The translations under genes were made by a program, and so were the position numbers. Positions 57,170-64,000 of a stretch of 64,000 bases of DNA are shown piece after piece (position 1 is the stretch's first letter; each line of letters opens with the position of its first letter). The notes below the pieces were generated by a model, which did no database searches, had not been told where the DNA came from, and saw only the letters and a program-made list of their open reading frames with translations. Source of the stretch: Amphiura filiformis (lineage: Eukaryota; Echinodermata; Ophiuroidea; Amphilepidida; Amphiuridae); NCBI RefSeq assembly GCF_039555335.1, contig NC_092628.1:100893893-100957892 (forward strand), in the 5' to 3' direction.

Positions 57170-58154
57170 AAATCGTTGTTACTATAGTCTTTGACATTTT
57201 TTCCACATTCAAGCACCATGTCTTTTTTTCAAATTCACTTCATTTGGAAAACTTGTTATCAACGGATTTCGTTTACATTTTAGATACGTGTTAATAACAC
57301 ATCAAACATGTTAAAGAAGTAGTAATGGGAATGAGTGGTTCCTCATTTCATTTATTGCCTTTATAAACTTGGTGAGTTCGTAACAAACGTTGTGAACTCC
57401 ATATTATTTGTGTATTTTATCTCGATTTGAATTGATAATCTTGTGTCTAAGCATGGCATAGATGACCTTTTGGCATTTTAATAAATTTACCAATTATACA
57501 GGTGCCATTTCTCTACTCGTCGTTTGGCAAAGTGAGAAGATGTTTGATTACTTGTCTTCGAATATTTTAATAAAAAAACATTATTTTGGTTTAACTAAAA
57601 ACAGGTTACACATCGTTTTTGCATGAAGAACCAGTTGCACAATCACAACTTTAAACAATCGTGGCCATGAATTATCATTATAAAAATAGAAACAAACTTG
57701 AAAGGAAAAGGTTAGTCAAGTATAAGTGTGCTTCTTACAAGAATTAATAAAAGCGATATGCCTCGCCGCCATCAATTCATGTAAAACGTTATTAATTTTG
57801 TGAACATTTATATGTCGTCGTTTATTAAGTTGTTTTATTTTAATGCTCACATTACACATGTTACACATAATTCTGTTAATTTAATTTTCTTCTTCTTTGC
57901 GAGCGATTTGATTTCGTTACCTTTGGACTTGAGTCACGAATATTTTCTTCAGATTTTGTTACTTTTAGTACAGTATTCATAGAGCTATTCAATAGATCAA
58001 ACCAGGGACCTAACTACCTGCTAACAATAGCGAAGCATGATACGTATCCATCCTCATTGATGTGCGGTATTAACTTGAGCAAACTCCACCGATTTTTCGC
58101 AGCTATATCAATACAGCACAAAAAATATAAAAACATACCAACATGCTCACTTGG
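57170..58154. repeat. ~1-kb duplicated flank, copy 1
   Basis: Homologous to 62743-64000 (tatcaacggatttcgtttac, taagcatggcatagatgacc, accaattatacaggtgccat, gatcaaaccagggacctaac). The copies differ by substitutions and small indels and by a ~280-bp insertion in copy 2 (about 63487-63765). No long coding frame is shared. Confidence 0.85.
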
Positions 58155-60456
58155 CTTTGTGGTGTTAAAACTCATAATGTAATAATTATAATGCTGTCTT
58201 TTCATTAATGGGACTCTGTGTAAAAACTGTTTTTAAAGTATTTAGCATTATTTTAGTTAAAGAATATTTCTCGTGATGAGTATACAGATTGAGGTAGGGG
58301 TGCGTGCGAGGTGGTGTAGGGTTGGTGGTGGAGACGTTTGAATGTTGGTGTGCATGTAGGGGTGGGGGTGTGTTGGGGTGTGTCCATTGAATTTTTTTTT
58401 GGTATTTTGGAGTGTCATTACTCATTAGTGCTATACATTTTTGAAGGTATGTGACTTGCGCGTGCGTGCGTGTTGTAAAGGGAATGTTAATGTGGTGTCG
58501 GAGATTTGGAGATGTGGGTGTGTGTGGGGTGTGTAAAAGAGGGAAAACTTGAAACTTTGGTGCCTGTGTTATAATATTCACAGTGCAACATTTGATATGT
58601 TATAACAAAGAGTGGGTGTGGCTGAGTATTCACATCTCTATACTAATGACGCGCTGTGAAGCACTTTTTATGGTTCATCAACTCTGCTTCCTGAAGATGC
58701 ATTGTTCATTTACTATTCACTGCATCAAATGCTATATTTTTAGCTCAAAAAGGAACGTGTTTTTATCTGTCAGTTACCAGTGTATAAAAACTGTTGCCAT
58801 TGGTAACGACCATTACATACACACACTTCAATAACTCTTTAGATATCATTTTATTATTTCTTTCTCTTCTTCGACCCTCTTTTTGACATCTTTTCCGTTT
58901 CAGAATGTCGATGTCAAATTAACAATATCTTATTTGATGTAGTATTTTCACATAATACTGACGTATTTCCTACAAAGTGTTCTTTCTCAATTTTCATGAT
59001 TGGCAATTGCATTTTTGCTTATCAGAAAAAATTAAAGGAGTAATGGCGTAAATGTGATATGCAGTAGAATTAGTAATATCTTGGCTACTACAGAAAAACT
59101 TTACTTGGTGTCTTTCCTAGTTCAGGTTCAATTGCTATACCCGATTTTACTTAATCGTCCGAGTTGGGCACTTTTGGCCAATTACGCACACCAAGTTTGA
59201 ACCGCGTAAAATGAACTATAATCATGCTTATCGTCAAAGATTTCAGAACAAAAGCAAAGGTTTTTCATGTTTTTCTTTCACTTAATTGACATCAGTAAAT
59301 AATGTGATATTTATTTTAAAATCATAAATTAAAAATACCCCATAGTTCAAAATTTCAAATCTTAAAAGAACCGACCAGATGAATCCTGATTCAACTCAAT
59401 TCAGTCACTTTTTGCTACATAATGACACGAAAGTGGCCACAGCTGTTTAAGAACTACTTTACAAAATTAGCTATATCTTCGCTAGTCGACCACCGATTTT
59501 ATTAAAACAAAGCTTATGTAGTAGCATAAGACATTACTTTGACGACGAAGTAGAATTTATTACAATCAAAAAGTGACGTGTTTGCCTAATACTATTTTGT
59601 AATTGTATAAGATCCTGTGTCATATACTGGGGTACCCAAAAAGGTGGTTTTGTTACATTTTGATGTGCAGCTTGGATTTCAAAACACTGTCACTTGAGTA
59701 TTCCTTCACTTAGAAGATTCAATTAGGTCTTAAATTGAGGCTAATTTATTCTATATTACTCATGTTTTTAACCTGTTTTAAAATAATTTTTTATTATTTT
59801 CTTATGACGTTTGGAATGAAATGTACCAAGGGTGGTTGAGGATTAGGAGGAGGAGGATTAGGAGGAGGGATTCGTATCGTACATTTGATCTAAAACCCCT
59901 ATTAAAAATTTGAATTTAGTAAAAAAATGTCTAAATGAACTCCCAGACATCTAAACCAAGTAAATAATAGCAGGTCATTTAAAAGACTAATACTTGCTCA
60001 GAATGATTGTAAATGTGGAAAAAAGAGGTGGGGTTAAATCCCACCTACTTTGTGATTGTTTTTGCCCGCACTTTCCATATAAAAAAAAAAGGTTTCAAAA
60101 TGCTCAGGAGGATGAACCACTTCAAATGAGACGTGTAGGTAAGATGTTTGAAACATTTCATTTTTTTACTATGTAACACAATGGTACCCCAGGTTGTGAC
60201 ACAGGACCATAAATTTTGTTGGTTACAACCTGTATAGTCAAGTACTCGGCGTAAATACTGACAGGAGCGTAGCAAGCGGGTGGACAGGTGGACGAAGTCC
60301 AGGGCCCCGAACAAAAGCAAAAATGAAATGTGCTGATAAAGGAGATGTTAAAATGGCCCGCACTGCTCCTCGTCCATGCCCCGAGGTTCTTCTACACAAC
60401 TGATGAATAGTAATGACTGATTGACAATCTCATCCCCTCACTTTACCTCATTAAAA
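58155..60456. other. no gene recognised
   Basis: GT/G-rich simple sequence at 58300-58540 gives His/Pro/Thr frames on the minus strand, which I reject. A (GGA)-type run occurs at 59840-59870. A remnant of a GGAGCGTAGC hAT-like end is near 60264. Confidence 0.4.
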
Positions 60457-60623
60457 AACATATTGAAATTTGGCGTTCCAAATCGGTATATTTACGAAGA
60501 AATCATCAAAAAACTGTCGAATTAGTCTCAAATATGGTATACCACATTTAATACTAATTAGGCAGTTTTTTGATGATATATTTGGAAATACACTGAGTTG
60601 GAACTTCTAATCTCAATATGTTT
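60457..60623. mobile_element. palindromic MITE, ~167 bp
   Basis: AAACATATTGA ends with ~80-bp arms (ttccaaatcggtatattt, aaatcatcaaaaaactg and their complements) at 60457-60520 and 60560-60623. Confidence 0.6.
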
Positions 60624-61248
60624 ATGAGAAAAATAGGGCCTTTCGCTTGAAATCAAAATAAACATGATCATGATGATTATCATTAATAAAAACACTGTAG
60701 ACTACCAATATCACGCTGTATAAATGTCGGTAATTCCATTAGAAATTAGTCACATTTACAAAAAACATTTACATGTTCTTTTTGCATGAGTGCTTGAAAC
60801 GGATGACATTTTATGTTATACGTAAGTTTTAAAGAATTTGATTTGCCAAATATATCAGGTCCCCTTCCTTTAAGAACGCAAAGTTCGAAGAAACGGTACA
60901 ATAAATCATGTGATCTCACTTCCGTGTTATGAAATCATAAAACTGGAATGTAAAATACATGTATGATGTAATATATGATTAGCCTTAATAACTTTTGGGT
61001 TTTGCATAACAATGGATTTTTTTCTATTATTAGGCGGATATTTGATTGACAGTTTCGATTGAAGAGCAAGATATTGGATTGAAATTCCTTTAACACCACA
61101 ATCTATTCTACGTGTTCGGATCTTGTAACCATGGAAATTCGGCGATAATTATTTTTACATCAGTTTGATGTGATCCAATCTGCCAAGTAACTATATCAAA
61201 TCAATAGGATTTATGGGTTGTTTTATCTAACCGGACTCACTTGTGGGA

Positions 61249-61400
61249 GCACGTGTGGCCGAGTGGATAAGGCGCCCGACTCATAATCCATAGGTTGCGA
61301 GTTGAGCCCCGCTCGTGCCAACGTGTTGTGTCCTTGGGCAAGGCACTTTATCATCATTGCCTACTGGGGGATGGGGTTGGGTTGGATTGGATGTTTGTAT
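61249..61400 (+). mobile_element. tRNA-derived SINE
   Basis: tRNA-like head 61249-61320: acceptor GCACGTG pairs with CTCGTGC except for one T-T, A box tggccgagtggataagg, anticodon loop CTCATAA (CAT), B box gagttgagcccc with mismatches. It is followed by gtgtccttgggcaaggcac (61328), the same central block as in the SINE at 3533, then a GT-rich body. The degenerate T-stem and the attached block argue against a functional tRNA-Met. The 3' limit is approximate. Confidence 0.65.
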
Positions 61401-61609
61401 AGTTGTTTGTTTCAATGTTGCAATATTGGCGCTAATTAAGCTGCTGCCTGCAAATTGCATTGTGTCTGTTTAGGTGTGTTTAGTGTACAGTTCAAGCAAT
61501 TTGACCTGCGGGCCACCATTAGAGTTTGAAATAAAACCTTCCTTTCTACTAAAATATTTGTCCTCCAGAGCATCTCAATTGAATCCTGTATTGGTTTTTG
61601 TTTCTGTAG

Positions 61610-61693
61610 GCGATGACATCACATGTACCCAATCAAGAGAACGAATTGGAATACAAAACGAATACGCCACTAAACTGATCTCCACTAAAGAGG
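61610..61693 (+). other. possible 84-nt internal exon, phase 1-1 (unassigned)
   Basis: A strong acceptor (ttggtttttgtttctgtAG) and a fair donor (GAGG|gttagt) enclose 28 codons in one open frame: DDITCTQSRERIGIQN, then EYATKLISTKE. Phase 1 on both sides is usual for extracellular modules. I see no partner exon, so it stays a candidate. Confidence 0.25.
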
Positions 61694-61699
61694 GTTAGT

Positions 61700-62742
61700 C
61701 ATGCATCATGCACATTCTCGAGCTAGCAAACCAAGCATGGGAAGTAATAAGATTGGTCACTGAAATTAAAAGTATTGCTATATCTGTTAACTTTAAACTG
61801 AATTGAAATGTTAGGTAATGTCTCTTTTTCTGTCCCCGTCTGGTATCTCGCTCCGTCACACTCTCTTATTATTGTTCTCTCTCATTTGATTTTTTGTCAA
61901 AAGAAAACCGGTAATAAACACCATCTCCAGTCTCCACCCTCAAATATATAAAGAAATTTTACCACACCTTAAAGTATTAGTCACTAAATAATAATAGGCC
62001 AAATGTATGAACAGTATATAAAACATGTATCTTATCTTTAATCGTGTCTATGCAGAATAATGTGAATGAACTCTTACATCATGTCTTTACCACTGACCGA
62101 AAATAGAATCTGTTATATGTGCGATTAGATAAGCGATAAATCAGGCAGAATCTTGCAGTTTTCCCAAGCAAACACACAGTATCTACAAATATAATACAAC
62201 ATAGATACTGCTTTCTTACATGGGTGACGGGTGTTATTGAATCAGCCTGCCCACAAAGTACAAATGTCATATCTCTAAACAAACAACATATAGCAGATTC
62301 AAACTGCGAGGAAAATATTGTGAATCAGTGTGGTGTCAGAGTAAAAGGTATAGCATCTGATTGCACTTAACAAAATACTACATTTTCACTTACGAAGGCA
62401 GCTTGTAATAAATGCACATAATTAATCGTGTAGTGAGTACAACGAACTTCCTACAAGTATATAACAACATTGCTGGCTTAATGTAAAACTCTTTTGTGCA
62501 TTATGTTTTTTAAAGCCTCTGCTTAATTTCAAAGTTTTTTTTTCTTTGGTTAAAATTGCTTATACCGCGCTTCTGACGGGCCCCGCTAGCGATATTGTAT
62601 TCGTACATTAATAAATATTGGTACCTATCAATAGCTGTGTATTTTATCTCGAATTGAAATTGATGATAATCTTGTTTACACTGCATCTAAGGTCGTATAA
62701 GAATTCATAATTTTGTAATCAATTTATTCCGAGCCAAATGGA
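61700..62742. other. no gene recognised
   Basis: 62636-62690 is an extra short copy of a word from the duplicated flank (gtgtattttatctcgaattg). Otherwise nothing is supportable. Confidence 0.4.
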
Positions 62743-64000
62743 AACCGTTGTTACTAGTGTTTGCATTTTTGATCACATTCATGCACCATGATGTCATGAT
62801 TCAAATTCACTTCATTTTGGAATACTTATTATCAACGGATTTCGTTTACATTTTAGATACGCCATTATTAACCAATCAAAGATGTTCTAAAATATAAGAA
62901 TAAGTGGTTCCTGATTTCCTTTATTACTTGGTGAGTGCCTTAAAAACGTTGTGAATTCCATATTATCTGCTGTGTATTTTATCTCGATTTGAATTGATAA
63001 TCTTGTTTCTAAGCATGGCATAGATGACCTTTTGGCATTTTAATAAATTTACCAATTATACAGGTGCCATTTCTCTACTCATCGTTTGGCAAAGTGGGAA
63101 GATGTTCGATTACTTGTCTTCGAATATTTGAATAAAAAACATTATTTTGTCTTAACAAAAAATAAGTTACACACGTTTCTTGATAATTAGTGGAAAATCG
63201 TTTTTGTATGGAGAACCAACACAATCGCAACTTTAAACCATCGTCGCCATGAATAGAAACAAACGAGAAAGGAAACGGTTAGTCAAATAAGTGTGCTTCT
63301 TACCAGAATTAATGAAAGCGATATGCCTCGTCGCCTTCAATTTATGTAAAACGTTATTAATTTTGTCAACATTTATATGTCGTTTTAAGTTGTTGTATTT
63401 TTATGCCCATATTGCACATAATTCTGTTTGGTTACCTGTTATTTTAATTTTTTTCTTCTTTGAGAGGGATTTCGTTTATCTTTGGAAAAGATCATAACCA
63501 TGATAACAAGATGAAAACAACAACGGTAAACATTGTAAACACATTGCATATCAAGGGATATTTTCTAATTTCCCGGTCAATATTACTCATAAAATGTGTT
63601 TTGTAAAAATAAAAATAAAAAAGGGAAGACCAGAGATCATGATATGACAAATTACAGGTTACTGTACTATTTCTCAATTAAATCACGTTGCTATCCTTTA
63701 CATAATAGTTTCTTATGAACGCGTTATCTGAGTGAAAATCAAAATCATAGATGGTTTGGTCTTGAGTCAAGAATTTTTTCTTAGATTTTGTTGCTATTAG
63801 TATAATATTCATAGAGCTATTCAATAGATCAAACCAGGGACCTAACTACCTGCTGACAATTATAAAAGCTATTTATAGCGAAGCATGATACGTATCCACC
63901 CTCATTGATGTGCGGTATTAACTTGAGCAAACTCCACCGAATTTTCGCAGCTATATCAATACAGCACAAAAACATCAAAACATACCAACATGCTCACTTG
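62743..64000. repeat. ~1.25-kb duplicated flank, copy 2 (runs off the window)
   Basis: Second copy of 57170-58154 in the same orientation, with an added ~280 bp at 63487-63765. The match still holds at the last base, so the duplication continues beyond the window and could include more than this flank. Confidence 0.85.

Noticed and set aside
58186..58581. 131-codon His/Pro/Thr-rich frame
   Set aside because: Product of GT/G-rich simple sequence on the opposite strand.

Overview
The window is AT-rich, intron-containing animal DNA. Nothing in it looks bacterial: spliced exons with GT/AG borders, LINE, Penelope-like, hAT, Harbinger-like and Tc1/mariner-like remnants, tRNA-derived SINEs, many foldback elements (MITEs) and minisatellites. 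The repeat types and the repeated palindrome TAGGCCTA suggest a marine invertebrate, perhaps a non-vertebrate deuterostome (echinoderm, hemichordate or similar). That taxonomic guess is inference.

Two protein-coding genes stand out. (1) On the + strand, 13153-18032, four exons joined by three phase-0 introns encode a 232-residue secreted protein that reads as a long-chain four-helix cytokine of the IL-6/LIF/CNTF/CLCF1 type. The exon plan is signal peptide plus helix A, then the A-B loop, then helix B and the first half of C, then the rest of C and D. The first intron falls right after a Tyr at the end of helix A, where I recall LIF and CNTF having an intron. This is the most exciting item here. 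(2) On the - strand, 56558-54807, a single exon encodes a 583-residue class A GPCR with a third intracellular loop of about 300 residues and almost no extracellular N-terminus. About 1 kb upstream of the receptor is copied again at the right edge of the window (57170-58154 and 62743-64000).

Layout. 1-13 kb: mobile elements only, including a Harbinger-like element with an AT-rich tandem core, a hAT end, a 2-kb foldback and palindromic MITEs. 13-18 kb: the cytokine gene, whose introns 1 and 3 hold several foldback elements, a tRNA-like sequence and a LINE fragment. 18-34 kb: minisatellite, an array of DR1-like half-sites, nested palindromic elements, a 2.7-kb foldback with a hAT inside, and LINE debris. 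35-43 kb: a mosaic with a 1.95-kb direct duplication and a MITE family whose TATA target duplication is proved by a paralogous empty site. 43-45.5 kb: two arrays of a 44-bp minisatellite. 46-54 kb: a tRNA-like sequence inside a foldback, a Penelope-like GIY-YIG remnant and small MITEs. 54-64 kb: the GPCR and its duplicated flank.

I see no direct functional link between the two genes. The cytokine would be expected to act through a gp130/Domeless-type receptor and JAK-STAT; the GPCR is an orphan.
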